A stretch of DNA of 64,000 nt from the NCBI GenBank assembly GCA_021414305.1, contig JAIOOS010000008.1, positions 33,873 through 97,872 on the forward strand, read 5' to 3'. The notes beneath the pieces were generated by a model. It ran no database searches. It was not told where the DNA came from and saw nothing but the letters and a program-made list of their open reading frames with translations. A program made the translations under genes and the position numbers. Below are positions 33,494 through 41,413 of the stretch, piece after piece (within the stretch, counting starts at the first letter, position 1; each line of letters opens with the position of its first letter). Origin of the DNA: Burkholderiales bacterium (GTDB taxonomy: Bacteria > Pseudomonadota > Gammaproteobacteria > Burkholderiales > Burkholderiaceae_C).

Positions 33494-34462
33494 TCAGAGC
33501 CAGCCCGCCTTTCGGAAGCGCCACCAGACGAAGGCGCAGGCGCCGGCGATGATCGTCAGCGCCGCGGGGTAGCCCCAGGCCAGCTTGAGCTCGGGCATGT
33601 GCTCGAAGTTCATGCCCCAGATCCCGGCGAACGCCGTCGCCACCGCGAAGATGCCGGCGTAGGCGGCCAGCCGCTTGGTGATCTCGGTCTCCTCGATCGT
33701 CACCATCGAGAGGTTGACCTGCATCGCGATGGCGATCGTGTCGCGCAGGGAGTCGAGCGAGGCGTTCATCCGCGCCAGGTGGTCGTAGACGTCGCGGAAG
33801 TACTCGCGGTTGTCGCTGCAGACCTGCGGCACGCGGCCGGCGATCAGCTTGGCCACCGCCTCCTGCAGCGGCGCCACCGCGTGCTTGAAGACGCCGATCC
33901 GGCGCTTGAGCGCATAGAGCTGCTCGATGTTCGAGCGGCCGAGCTTGGGCTGGAAGATCTGCTCCTCGACCACCTCGAGGTCGGTCTCGAGCGCGTCGAT
34001 GATCGGGAAATAGCGGTCGACCACCGCGTCCATCAGCGCATAGAACACGAACGCCGGCCCGTGCTTGAGCAGGTGCGGCTCGCGCTCGGCGCGCGAGCGC
34101 ACGCCGAGGAAGCCTTGTTGCGTGCGGTTGCGGCAGGAGAGCACGAAGTTCGTGCCGACGAAGATGTCGACCTCGCCGATGACGAGCTCGTCGGTCGGCC
34201 CGATCTCCACCGTGTGCAGCACGGCGAACAGGGTGTCGTCGTACTCCTCGATCTTCGGCCGCTGGTGGCCGTGCCGGGCATCCTCGATCGCCAGGTCGTG
34301 CAGGCCGAACTCCTCCTGCATTTTCAGCAGCTCGTCGGGCGTGGCGTCCTTGAGCGCGACCCAGACGAAGCAGCCGGGCTGGGCCAGGTACTCGCTGATG
34401 TCGTCGATCGGGCAATCGGCGAGCTTGGCGCCGTCCTTGTAGGCCACGCAGTTGATGAGCAT
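33494..34462 (-). CDS. corA: CorA-family divalent-metal (Mg/Co) channel
   Basis: The 322-residue pentameric channel has a long cytoplasmic domain and two C-terminal helices with the pore signature GIWGMNFEHMPEL between them. ALKRRIGVFKHAVAPLQE and RDVYDHLARMNASLDSLRD form the long stalk helix. Length fits CorA (316-330). No M-box or other leader structure was recognised in the 187-base gap before the next gene. Confidence 0.92.
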   Translation of the reverse strand: MLINCVAYKDGAKLADCPIDDISEYLAQPGCFVWVALKDATPDELLKMQEEFGLHDLAIEDARHGHQRPKIEEYDDTLFAVLHTVEIGPTDELVIGEVDIFVGTNFVLSCRNRTQQGFLGVRSRAEREPHLLKHGPAFVFYALMDAVVDRYFPIIDALETDLEVVEEQIFQPKLGRSNIEQLYALKRRIGVFKHAVAPLQEAVAKLIAGRVPQVCSDNREYFRDVYDHLARMNASLDSLRDTIAIAMQVNLSMVTIEETEITKRLAAYAGIFAVATAFAGIWGMNFEHMPELKLAWGYPAALTIIAGACAFVWWRFRKAGWL

Positions 34463-34567
34463 GGTGCGACGCCTTCCCCGGACCGTTGCCGACGGGCGAT
34501 TCTAGGAGCCGCGTCGGCACGCGGCATGCCAAATGTTCCGCGCGTCGTCCGACAACAGGAGCATTCG

Positions 34568-34639
34568 ATGGCAGCGCATGGCGAGAAGGCAGAAGAGAAA
34601 GGGAAGAAGACGGCCGCGCCTTCCCGCACCTTCGAATAG
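34568..34639 (+). CDS. Possible 23-residue Lys-rich leader peptide ahead of copper operon
   Basis: A short ORF (start MAAHGEKAEEKGKK) has a strong Shine-Dalgarno, AGGAG at 34557-34561, six bases before its ATG. It ends 10 bases before the start of the His-rich gene, whose own ribosome site is weak. That layout suggests a translated leader coupled to the copper operon. It could also be chance; no homologue can be checked here. Confidence 0.4.
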   Translation: MAAHGEKAEEKGKKTAAPSRTFE

Positions 34640-34649
34640 ACTGGGTCCC

Positions 34650-35105
34650 ATGTCGATCCGGCTCCGCATCGCGTTGATCTGCCTGCTCGCGGCGGCCCTT
34701 CCGGTGCAGGGCGTGGCTGCGGCGACGATGGGCGGCTGCCCGCCGGGTGGTCGGGCCGCGGCGAGTGGGCATCACGACTCGGCCGCACATTCGCACCCGG
34801 CCATGCACTCGCATGAAGCCGCGGACGATCACGTGGCCGCCCCCCCGCACGAGGCCGCGCATTCTCACGACACGCTGGACGGCGGGGCCTCTTCATTGTC
34901 CGAAGATCATGGCGCAGCCACCCACGGCGCCGCGTCCAAGTGCAGCGTTTGCGCTGTGTGCTGCGTGGCGGCCGCGCCGCCGCGATCGGTGCTCGTGTTC
35001 GAGCCGTTTCCGTCGGCCGAGTTCTTCGCGCCGTTCATGCCCTCGGTCGCCCCCGTGTTCCTGACGGGCGGGCCCGAGCGGCCCCCTCGACCCGCCTTCG
35101 CCTGA
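34650..35105 (+). CDS. Exported His/Cys-rich protein of copper operon (CopL-like)
   Basis: The 151-residue protein has a signal peptide (IALICLLAAALPVQGVAA), a His-rich stretch (12 His between about residues 41 and 93) and a Cys cluster KCSVCAVCC. The C-terminus FLTGGPERPPRP is the conserved ending of small proteins found in front of bacterial copper-resistance genes. It probably binds Cu in the periplasm. It is the first sizeable gene of the cluster running to 39543. Confidence 0.68.
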   Translation: MSIRLRIALICLLAAALPVQGVAAATMGGCPPGGRAAASGHHDSAAHSHPAMHSHEAADDHVAAPPHEAAHSHDTLDGGASSLSEDHGAATHGAASKCSVCAVCCVAAAPPRSVLVFEPFPSAEFFAPFMPSVAPVFLTGGPERPPRPAFA

Positions 35106-35217
35106 CGCACCGCCGGCCGCGGTGACGGGCGCGCTCGCGCCGGTCGCTCGCATCCGGTCGTTTCTCCGGTCGTCTCCACGCGCCCTGGCGCCGCGAGCGA
35201 TCACACGCGGGGCCCCC

Positions 35218-35532
35218 ATGCCGATTCGATCCCGAGCCGTCCTGCCGACGGCGACATTTGCCGCCTTGCTCACGAGCCTTGCCGTCAGTGCGCAGCTGCC
35301 GCCGGCGCCAGCCGCGACCGGGGCGGCCCCGGCGCCGACCTATCGCTCGGCCTTCGACGGTTATCGCCGCTACCAGGACCAGCCCGTCGGCTCGTGGCGG
35401 CAGGCGAACGAGCGGGTCGGGCGGATCGGCGGCTGGCAGGCCTATGCCCGCGAAGCGCAGGCGAGCGGACCCGCGGCCTCCGCACCCGCGCCCGGCGCGT
35501 CCGATCCTCACTCCGCGCATCGAAAGCCATGA
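35218..35532 (+). CDS. Small exported protein of copper operon
   Basis: A 104-residue protein has a signal peptide (LPTATFAALLTSLAVSA) and the motif SAFDGYRRYQDQPVGSW followed by VGRIGGWQAYAREAQ, which I associate with an unnamed protein encoded beside TolC-like and multicopper-oxidase genes. The C-terminus is Ala/Pro-rich. Its stop overlaps the TolC-like start (ATGA). Function unknown. Confidence 0.7.
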   Translation: MPIRSRAVLPTATFAALLTSLAVSAQLPPAPAATGAAPAPTYRSAFDGYRRYQDQPVGSWRQANERVGRIGGWQAYAREAQASGPAASAPAPGASDPHSAHRKP

Positions 35533-36941
35533 TGCACTCGGTGCCTCCACCTCACGTCGCGAACCGGTTGGGCCGGAGCCTTCTGGCCACAGCAGCCGCG
35601 ATCCTGCTCGGCGCGTGCACCAGCACCGCGGTGGACGACAACTTCAGCGGCGCCCGGCAGCTCAGCCGCGAACGCCTCGGGGTCGAGCCGACCTGGCTGA
35701 CCAGCGACGAGGCTCGCCGCCAGGCCGAGGCGAACGTCGAGGCCCTGCTGGCCCGGCCGCTCGGAGCCGACGACGCCGTCCGGGTCGCGCTGGCCTACAG
35801 CCCGGCGCTGCAGGCCATGCTGTACGAGGGCGCGGCGAGCGCGGCCGAGACGGCGCAGGCGGCGCGGCTGCCGAACCCGGTCTTCGCCTTCGAGCGCCTG
35901 GCGCGCGGCGAAGGCGGCGCGCGCGAGCTCGAGATCACCCGCACGCTCAGCTTCTCGATCCTCGACCTGCTGCTGCTCCCATCGCGTCTTCGGCTGGCGC
36001 AGACCCGCCAGGAAGCGAATCGGCTCGCCCTGGCCGGCAGCGTCGTGCAATCGGCGACCGAGGCGCGGCGGACCTGGGTACGCGCCGTCTCCGCCGGGCA
36101 ATCCCTTCGCTACGTGGAGCAGGTGAAGGCGACGGCGGACGCCGGCGCCGAGCTGGCCAGGCGCATGCAGGCGGTGGGCAACTACAGCAAGCTGCAGCGT
36201 GCACGCGAGCAGGCCTTCTCGGCCGACGCCGTCGTCCGGCTTGCGCGCGCGCGCCAGGAGGCGCACGCCAGCCGCGAAGCCCTGATCCGCGCGCTCGGCC
36301 TGAACCAGGTGCAGGCGGCCCGGCTGACGCTGCCCGAGCGGCTGCCCGACCTGCCCGCCGAACCTCGCGACGAAGCCGGCGTGGCGCGATCGGCGATGGC
36401 CGAGCGGCTCGACGTGCGCATGGCCCGCAGCCGGCTCGAGCTCCTGGCCCGCGAGCAGGGCCTCGGAGACATCACCAGCGTCGTCAACGGTCTCGAGATC
36501 GGGTTCACGAGCAAGAGCGACACCGGCCTGGCGAGCCTGAAAGGCTACGACCTGAGCGTGCCGCTGCCGATCTTCGATGTCGGCGATGCTGCGCGATCCG
36601 GTGCCCAGGCCAGGTACATGGCGGCGCTGAATCGAACGGCCCAGCTCGCCGTCGATGCGAGCTCGCAGTTGCGGGAGACCTATGGCGCCTACCGGACCGC
36701 GTACGACATCGCGCGGCACTACCGCGCCGAGATCGTGCCGCTGCGCAAGCTGATCGCCGAGGAAAACATCCTTCGCTACAACGGCATGCTGATCGGTGTG
36801 TTCGAGCTGCTCGCCGACTCGCGCGAGCAGATCGAAAGTGTGGTCCAGGCGATCGATGCCGAGCGCGACTTCTGGCTCGCCGACGCCGCGCTCCAGGCGG
36901 CGCTGATCGGCAAACCCCTACCGGCGACGGAAAACCCATGA
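35529..36941 (+). CDS. TolC-family outer-membrane lipoprotein
   Basis: A 470-residue outer-membrane efflux-type protein has a lipobox (AAAILLGACTS) and two long coiled-coil halves typical of TolC/CusC (ALAYSPALQAMLYEGAASAA; TRTLSFSILDLLLLPSRLR; LSVPLPIFDVGDAARSG; YNGMLIGVFELLADSRE). No RND pump or periplasmic adaptor lies in the window, so it may serve a distant pump or act in another way within the copper operon. The start is one of two adjacent ATGs (35529/35532). Confidence 0.85.
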   Translation: MMHSVPPPHVANRLGRSLLATAAAILLGACTSTAVDDNFSGARQLSRERLGVEPTWLTSDEARRQAEANVEALLARPLGADDAVRVALAYSPALQAMLYEGAASAAETAQAARLPNPVFAFERLARGEGGARELEITRTLSFSILDLLLLPSRLRLAQTRQEANRLALAGSVVQSATEARRTWVRAVSAGQSLRYVEQVKATADAGAELARRMQAVGNYSKLQRAREQAFSADAVVRLARARQEAHASREALIRALGLNQVQAARLTLPERLPDLPAEPRDEAGVARSAMAERLDVRMARSRLELLAREQGLGDITSVVNGLEIGFTSKSDTGLASLKGYDLSVPLPIFDVGDAARSGAQARYMAALNRTAQLAVDASSQLRETYGAYRTAYDIARHYRAEIVPLRKLIAEENILRYNGMLIGVFELLADSREQIESVVQAIDAERDFWLADAALQAALIGKPLPATENP

Positions 36942-38353
36942 CGACGAATCGGCGCAACTTCCTGGTGAGCGGTGCCGGCGCCGGCATGGCCGTGGCCGCC
37001 GCCGGCGTGAGCCGGGTGGCGATGGCCGCCCTGCCCGAGCCGGTGCTGCAGACCAACCCCGCGACGATGCCGCCGCTCGTGCCCTCGACGGGTCGGGCCT
37101 ACAACCCGGTGGTCACGCTCAACGGCTGGACCCTCCCCTGGCGCATGCACAACGGCGTCAAGGAATTCCACCTCGTCGCCGAGCCGGTGGTGCGCGAGAT
37201 GGCCCCGGGCTTCAAGGCGCATCTCTGGGGCTACAACGGACAGTCGCCGGGGCCGACCATCGAGGTCGTCGAAGGCGATCGGGTACGCGTCTTCGTGACC
37301 AACAAGCTCCCCGAGCACACCTCGGTCCATTGGCACGGGCAACGCCTGCCGAACGGCATGGACGGCGTCACCGGGCTGACGCAGCCCGGGATCTCGCCGG
37401 GCAAGACCTTCGTCTACGAGTTCGTCGCCCGCCGCCCCGGCACCTTCATGTACCACCCGCACGCCGACGAGATGGTGCAGATGGCGATGGGAATGATGGG
37501 CTTCTGGATCACCCACCCGAAGGCGAAGCACCCGCTGATCGACGAGGTCGACCGCGACTTCGTTTTCCTGCTCAACGCCTACGACGTCGAGCCCGGCGCC
37601 TACACGCCGAAGATCATGACCATGCTCGAGTTCAACCTGTGGTCGTGGAACAGCCGCATCTTCCCGGGCATCGACTCGCTCAACGTGCGCAAGGGCGACA
37701 AGGTGCGCATCCGCGCCGGCAACCTGACCATGACCAACCATCCGCTGCACCTGCATGGCCACGAGTTCGTCGTCACCGGCACGGACGGCGGGCCCACCCC
37801 CAAGGCGGCGCGCTGGCCCGAGGTGACGACCGACGTCGCCGTCGGCCAGATGCGGCAATTCGAGTTCCTCGCCGACGAAGAGGGGGACTGGGCCTTCCAC
37901 TGCCACAAGAGCCATCACACGATGAATGCAATGGGCCACGGCGTGCCGACGATGATCGGCGTGGAGCACCGCGGCGTCGTGCGCGAGATCGCCAAGCTGA
38001 TCCCGGACTACATGGTGATGTCCGAGCGCGGCATGGCCGACATGACCGAGATGCAGATGCCCCTGCCCGACAACACGGCGGCGATGATGGGCGGCGAAGG
38101 CCCGTTCGGCTCGGTCGAGATGGGCGGCATGTTCAGCGTCCTCAAGGTGCGCGCGAGCCAGAAGGCGGGCGACTACACCGACCCGGGCTGGTATGCGCAT
38201 CCCAAGGGCAGCCAGGCCTTCGAGTGGACCGGAGCGATCGCCGAGCCCGCGCGCTTCGCCTCGGAAGGGCGGAACTCGATGCCTTCCCACGCCGTGCCCG
38301 GGACCGAGATCGAAGTCCAGGTCCGCAAACCCAAGGGTCACGCCGGGCACTGA
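36938..38353 (+). CDS. Multicopper oxidase (CopA/CueO-type, TAT-exported)
   Basis: The 471-residue oxidase has a twin-Arg leader (NRRNFLVSGAGAG) and all copper motifs: HWHG (131-134), YHPH (172-175), NHPLHLHGHEF and FHCHKSHHTMNAM, so T1, T2 and T3 sites are complete. A Met-rich segment follows (MSERGMADMTEMQM, AAMMGGEGPFGSVEMGGMF), typical of Cu(I) oxidases. The likely role is oxidising periplasmic Cu(I) for tolerance. The start overlaps the TolC-like stop (ATGA). Confidence 0.92.
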   Translation: MTTNRRNFLVSGAGAGMAVAAAGVSRVAMAALPEPVLQTNPATMPPLVPSTGRAYNPVVTLNGWTLPWRMHNGVKEFHLVAEPVVREMAPGFKAHLWGYNGQSPGPTIEVVEGDRVRVFVTNKLPEHTSVHWHGQRLPNGMDGVTGLTQPGISPGKTFVYEFVARRPGTFMYHPHADEMVQMAMGMMGFWITHPKAKHPLIDEVDRDFVFLLNAYDVEPGAYTPKIMTMLEFNLWSWNSRIFPGIDSLNVRKGDKVRIRAGNLTMTNHPLHLHGHEFVVTGTDGGPTPKAARWPEVTTDVAVGQMRQFEFLADEEGDWAFHCHKSHHTMNAMGHGVPTMIGVEHRGVVREIAKLIPDYMVMSERGMADMTEMQMPLPDNTAAMMGGEGPFGSVEMGGMFSVLKVRASQKAGDYTDPGWYAHPKGSQAFEWTGAIAEPARFASEGRNSMPSHAVPGTEIEVQVRKPKGHAGH

Positions 38354-38378
38354 CCCGAAGTCCCGCCCAGGAGCCTCC

Positions 38379-38879
38379 ATGAAAGCCGTGACTCTCTGCT
38401 TCTGCCTGCTCGCCAGCCTGCTCGGTCCCGGGGCCGTCCGGGGTTCTCCCGCGGCCGACGGCAAGCCGCACGACCACGACCCGGGCCTCGCCTTCGGCGA
38501 GGCGGGGCAACCGGGCAAGGCGACTCGCACCGTCACCGTCGAGATGACGGACGCGATGCGCTTCAAGCCGTCGAGCGTGACCGTCCGGCAGGGCGAGACG
38601 GTGCGCTTCGTGGTCAGGAATTCCGGGCGGCTCAAGCACGAGTTCGTGCTCGGCACCGAGAAGGCGCTGAAGGAGCACTACGAACTGATGAAGAAGTTTC
38701 CCGAGATGGAACACGACGATCCGAACATGGTGACCGTGGGGCCCGGAGCCAGTGGCGAGGTGATCTGGCGCTTCTCGAAGGCGGGCAAGGTCGACTTCGC
38801 CTGTCTGCAGCCGGGGCACTACGACGCCGGCATGAAAGGCGCCGTCAGCGTACGCAAGAAGCAGGAGCAACCACGATGA
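38379..38879 (+). CDS. Plastocyanin/azurin-like copper protein
   Basis: The 166-residue exported cupredoxin has a complete type-1 copper set: His87 (RLKHEFVLG), Cys142, His147 and Met152 (FACLQPGHYDAGM). A His/Asp-rich stretch (KPHDHDPG) follows the signal peptide. It probably takes or gives electrons to the multicopper oxidase encoded 25 bases upstream. The stop overlaps the start of the CusF-like gene. Confidence 0.88.
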   Translation: MKAVTLCFCLLASLLGPGAVRGSPAADGKPHDHDPGLAFGEAGQPGKATRTVTVEMTDAMRFKPSSVTVRQGETVRFVVRNSGRLKHEFVLGTEKALKEHYELMKKFPEMEHDDPNMVTVGPGASGEVIWRFSKAGKVDFACLQPGHYDAGMKGAVSVRKKQEQPR

Positions 38880-39169
38880 AGAAGACGATGGCAATCGGCC
38901 TGGCCCTGCTGCTCGTCGCGGGCGCCGCTGAGGCACAGGCGATCGCGGCGATGACCGCCGGAGAAGTCCGCAAGGTCGACCTCGAGCAGAAGAAGATCAC
39001 TCTCAGGCACGACGAGATCAGGAGCCTCGACATGCCGGCGATGACGATGGTCTTCCAGGTCAGCGACCCCGCCCTGCTCGCCAAGGTGAAAGTCGGCGAC
39101 AAGGTGCGTTTCGTCGCCGAGAAGGCAGGCGGCGCCCTTGTCGTGACGAGCATCGAGACAGACCAGTGA
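38876..39169 (+). CDS. CusF-like periplasmic copper-binding protein
   Basis: A 97-residue OB-fold protein has a signal peptide (IGLALLLVAGAAEAQA). The CusF site is present as His45, Met56 and Met58 (RHDEIRSLDMPAMTM), but the Trp that stacks on Cu(I) in E. coli CusF is Met53. It would carry Cu(I) in the periplasm. The start overlaps the cupredoxin stop, and its stop overlaps the next GTG start, so translation is coupled on both sides. Confidence 0.87.
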   Translation: MKKTMAIGLALLLVAGAAEAQAIAAMTAGEVRKVDLEQKKITLRHDEIRSLDMPAMTMVFQVSDPALLAKVKVGDKVRFVAEKAGGALVVTSIETDQ

Positions 39170-39543
39170 GGGCCGCACGATCGGCTTGCGTCTTGCTCGT
39201 GGCGGTCTCGTCCCTGGCGCAAGCCCAGCTGGTCGAGATCGACTGGGGGGCGCAGCAGCGCTTCGCGCGGGAGCTGCGCGTCGAGCCTGGCAAGTTCGTC
39301 GAGGCGTGCGGCAAGCTGCAGCGGGGCGCCGCGGTGCAGTGGCAGTTCGAGGCGAGCGCCCCGACCGACTTCAACGTGCACTTTCACGAAGGCAAGGAAG
39401 TCCGTTTTCCCGCGCAGCAGCAAGGCACCGCGAAGTCGCAGGGCAGGCTGGACGTCAGCCTCGACCAGGACTACTGCTGGATGTGGAGCAACAAGGGAAC
39501 GACCGCGCTGACCCTGAGCGTGGATCTCCGAAAGATCCGCTGA
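39166..39543 (+). CDS. Small exported protein of unknown function, end of copper operon
   Basis: A 125-residue protein has a signal peptide (ACVLLVAVSSLAQAQ) and a beta-rich body (VQWQFEASAPTDFNVHFHEGKEV split; DYCWMWSNKGTTALTLSVDL). The NVHFHEGKEV segment could bind metal. The GTG start at 39166 overlaps the previous stop (GTGA). I do not know a named family; a jelly-roll/GOLD-like sandwich is one possibility. Confidence 0.65.
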   Translation: MRAARSACVLLVAVSSLAQAQLVEIDWGAQQRFARELRVEPGKFVEACGKLQRGAAVQWQFEASAPTDFNVHFHEGKEVRFPAQQQGTAKSQGRLDVSLDQDYCWMWSNKGTTALTLSVDLRKIR

Positions 39544-40701
39544 TCACGGGACGCGCGAGTCGTCGGCGCCGAGAACCGCCTCCAGCTCGCGCTCGAACAG
39601 GTCGCAGGCGAACTCGTTGCGGCCGAAGTTGAGCGCGCGGTTCGCGCCGCTCGCCAGGCCGCGCTGCATCGAGGCGGCGAGGGCGAAGTCCTCGTCGATC
39701 GCGTCCCAGAAGATCTTCCAGTTGCGGCTCCAGTGCTCGGCGGCGCGCTTCGCATGGCCGGCCGCGGGCACGAGCATCCAGCTCGCGCAGGCGGCGCTCG
39801 CGGCGCTCTCCGGCGTGATGCCGAAGCCGTTGACGTGATCGCCCTCCCAGAGCAGGAAAGTCGAGGGAAAGAAGAAGTAGATGATGTTGCTGTGCCGGCC
39901 GAGCAGCTCCCACGAGGCCGCGTCGCCCGGCGCCTCGGCGAGCGACCTTTTCGGCAGGACGATCCGCTGGTGCCGGCCGAACGACTGCTGCTGCACCAGG
40001 TTGTCGTGGAACAGGTGGGCGATCGTTTCCCGGTGCGCGTACTGGAAGTGGTAGCTCTCGAGGTTGGCGTCGAGCACCAGCTTCCAGTTCGAGGCCTGGA
40101 CGAAGCGGCGCTCGTGCGGGCCGGCCGCGGAGGCGTCGTAGCCGAGCCGCTCGAGCTCGCCGGCGAGGGGCCCGAAGTACGCGTCCCAGTCGAAGGCGCC
40201 AACCGCCTCCGGCACGACCCACACCAGCCCGCAGCGCTCGGCGACCGGCAGCTCGACCAACGCCGCCGCGGCCCGCGGCACGCTCGGGAAGTCGGCCTCG
40301 TGCGGCCGGCCGACGAGGGCGCCGCGGCAGTCGTAGGTCCAGCTGTGGTACGGGCAGACGAAGCGCTTGCGGCCGCTGCCGCACTCGCCCTCGGCGGCGA
40401 CGATCGCGCCGCGGTGCCGGCAGACGTTGATGAAGGCGCGCAGCACCGCGTCGTCGCCGCGCGTCACCAGCACCGGCACGCCGAGCAGCACAGTCGCGAA
40501 CCAGTCGCCGGCGGCGGCGACCCGCGCCGCCGGCCCAACGGCGTGCGGCAGGCGGCGCAGGGCGCGGGTCTCGCGCTCGTGGCGCGCGGGATCGAGGTAG
40601 CGCGCCACCGGGCTCGTCGCCGGCTCGCCGCGCTGCGGCGCGGCGCCGGCGATCGCGCGCCGGGCGCCCTGCCAGAGGATGCGTGCGTCGGGTTCAGTCA
40701 T
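39544..40701 (-). CDS. Rieske-type aromatic ring-hydroxylating oxygenase, alpha subunit
   Basis: The 385-residue oxygenase component has the Rieske cluster ligands Cys94, His96, Cys116 and His119 (CRHRG, CPYHSWTYD). The mononuclear iron site appears as NLESYHFQYAH and an Asp in IFWDAIDEDF. Members hydroxylate aromatic acids or demethylate quaternary amines. No reductase or ferredoxin is adjacent, so electron supply must come from elsewhere. It converges with the copper operon, the stop codons directly abutting. Confidence 0.88.
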   Translation of the reverse strand: MTEPDARILWQGARRAIAGAAPQRGEPATSPVARYLDPARHERETRALRRLPHAVGPAARVAAAGDWFATVLLGVPVLVTRGDDAVLRAFINVCRHRGAIVAAEGECGSGRKRFVCPYHSWTYDCRGALVGRPHEADFPSVPRAAAALVELPVAERCGLVWVVPEAVGAFDWDAYFGPLAGELERLGYDASAAGPHERRFVQASNWKLVLDANLESYHFQYAHRETIAHLFHDNLVQQQSFGRHQRIVLPKRSLAEAPGDAASWELLGRHSNIIYFFFPSTFLLWEGDHVNGFGITPESAASAACASWMLVPAAGHAKRAAEHWSRNWKIFWDAIDEDFALAASMQRGLASGANRALNFGRNEFACDLFERELEAVLGADDSRVP

Positions 40702-40725
40702 GGCGGCCGGCCCCCACTCTAGGCC

Positions 40726-41388
40726 CTAGCGGTCGAAAGCGAAGTTCAGCCCCAACGCCCATCGGCCAGGTGCGTCGCCCAGGCCTTCGGCGCGGCTCAG
40801 ATCGATGCTGATGCCGGGCACCGGCGCGTAGCGCATTCCGACCCGCCAGAAGTCGAGCCCGACTTCGCGAAAGCGCTCCGCGACCAGCGACCAGCCTGGC
40901 GACGCCTGCCACTCGACCGCCGCGCCGCTGCGCGCCAGGTTCGCTCGGTCGTGCACGAAGTCGCGCCCCGCATTGACGTGGACGCGCACGCTCTCGCCTG
41001 CCTCCCAGGTCAGCGGCAGGACGACGCTGCTGCCGATGAAGCGCGGCGCATGGTCGCGAACGGCCGCCGACACGGAGATGCCAGCGCTCAGCGACGGCAC
41101 GAGCTCGCGCACCCATTTGAGCTGCGGCCCGACGGCGCTGACGGCGCCGGCGCCCTCGGCGTGGAAGCGGTCGAGGTTCAGCGACAGCTCGACCGGACCG
41201 ACGCGGCACCCGGGCCCGGCGTGCTGCAGCGTTCCGCGCCCGCCGGCGGCGCGATCGATCCAGACTTCGAGCTGGCAGGCGCCGGGATCGAGGACGGAGG
41301 CATCGTCAACGGCGTAGTGACCGCCGGCCGCGCGCGCCGGCGGGCCGGCGGCCAGCAGGCACGCGAGGCCCGGCACGATCCACCGCAC
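40726..41388 (-). CDS. Exported protein of unknown function, possible outer-membrane protein
   Basis: A 220-residue protein from GTG 41388 has a short signal peptide (VPGLACLLAAGPPARA) and begins GHYAVDDASVLDPGACQLE, then shows amphipathic strand patterns (VRVHVNAGRDFVHDRANLA, WSLVAERFREVGLDFWRVGMRY) and ends WALGLNFAFDR. VDDA...PGxCQLE is an opening I have seen in unnamed Burkholderiales proteins. It follows the gamma-glutamyltransferase gene by 25 bases. Confidence 0.6.
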   Translation of the reverse strand: MRWIVPGLACLLAAGPPARAAGGHYAVDDASVLDPGACQLEVWIDRAAGGRGTLQHAGPGCRVGPVELSLNLDRFHAEGAGAVSAVGPQLKWVRELVPSLSAGISVSAAVRDHAPRFIGSSVVLPLTWEAGESVRVHVNAGRDFVHDRANLARSGAAVEWQASPGWSLVAERFREVGLDFWRVGMRYAPVPGISIDLSRAEGLGDAPGRWALGLNFAFDR

Positions 41389-41413
41389 GGACCGGCGCCC
41401 GCCCGCGGCGGCC

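Noticed and set aside
34463..34567. Possible Mg-responsive leader (M-box-like) upstream of corA
   Set aside because: No conserved core or long paired leader could be recognised, and the gap is shared with the copper operon.
35258..36937. Long upstream extension of the multicopper oxidase frame
   Set aside because: It overlaps the small exported protein and the TolC-like gene; the twin-Arg leader starts at 36938.
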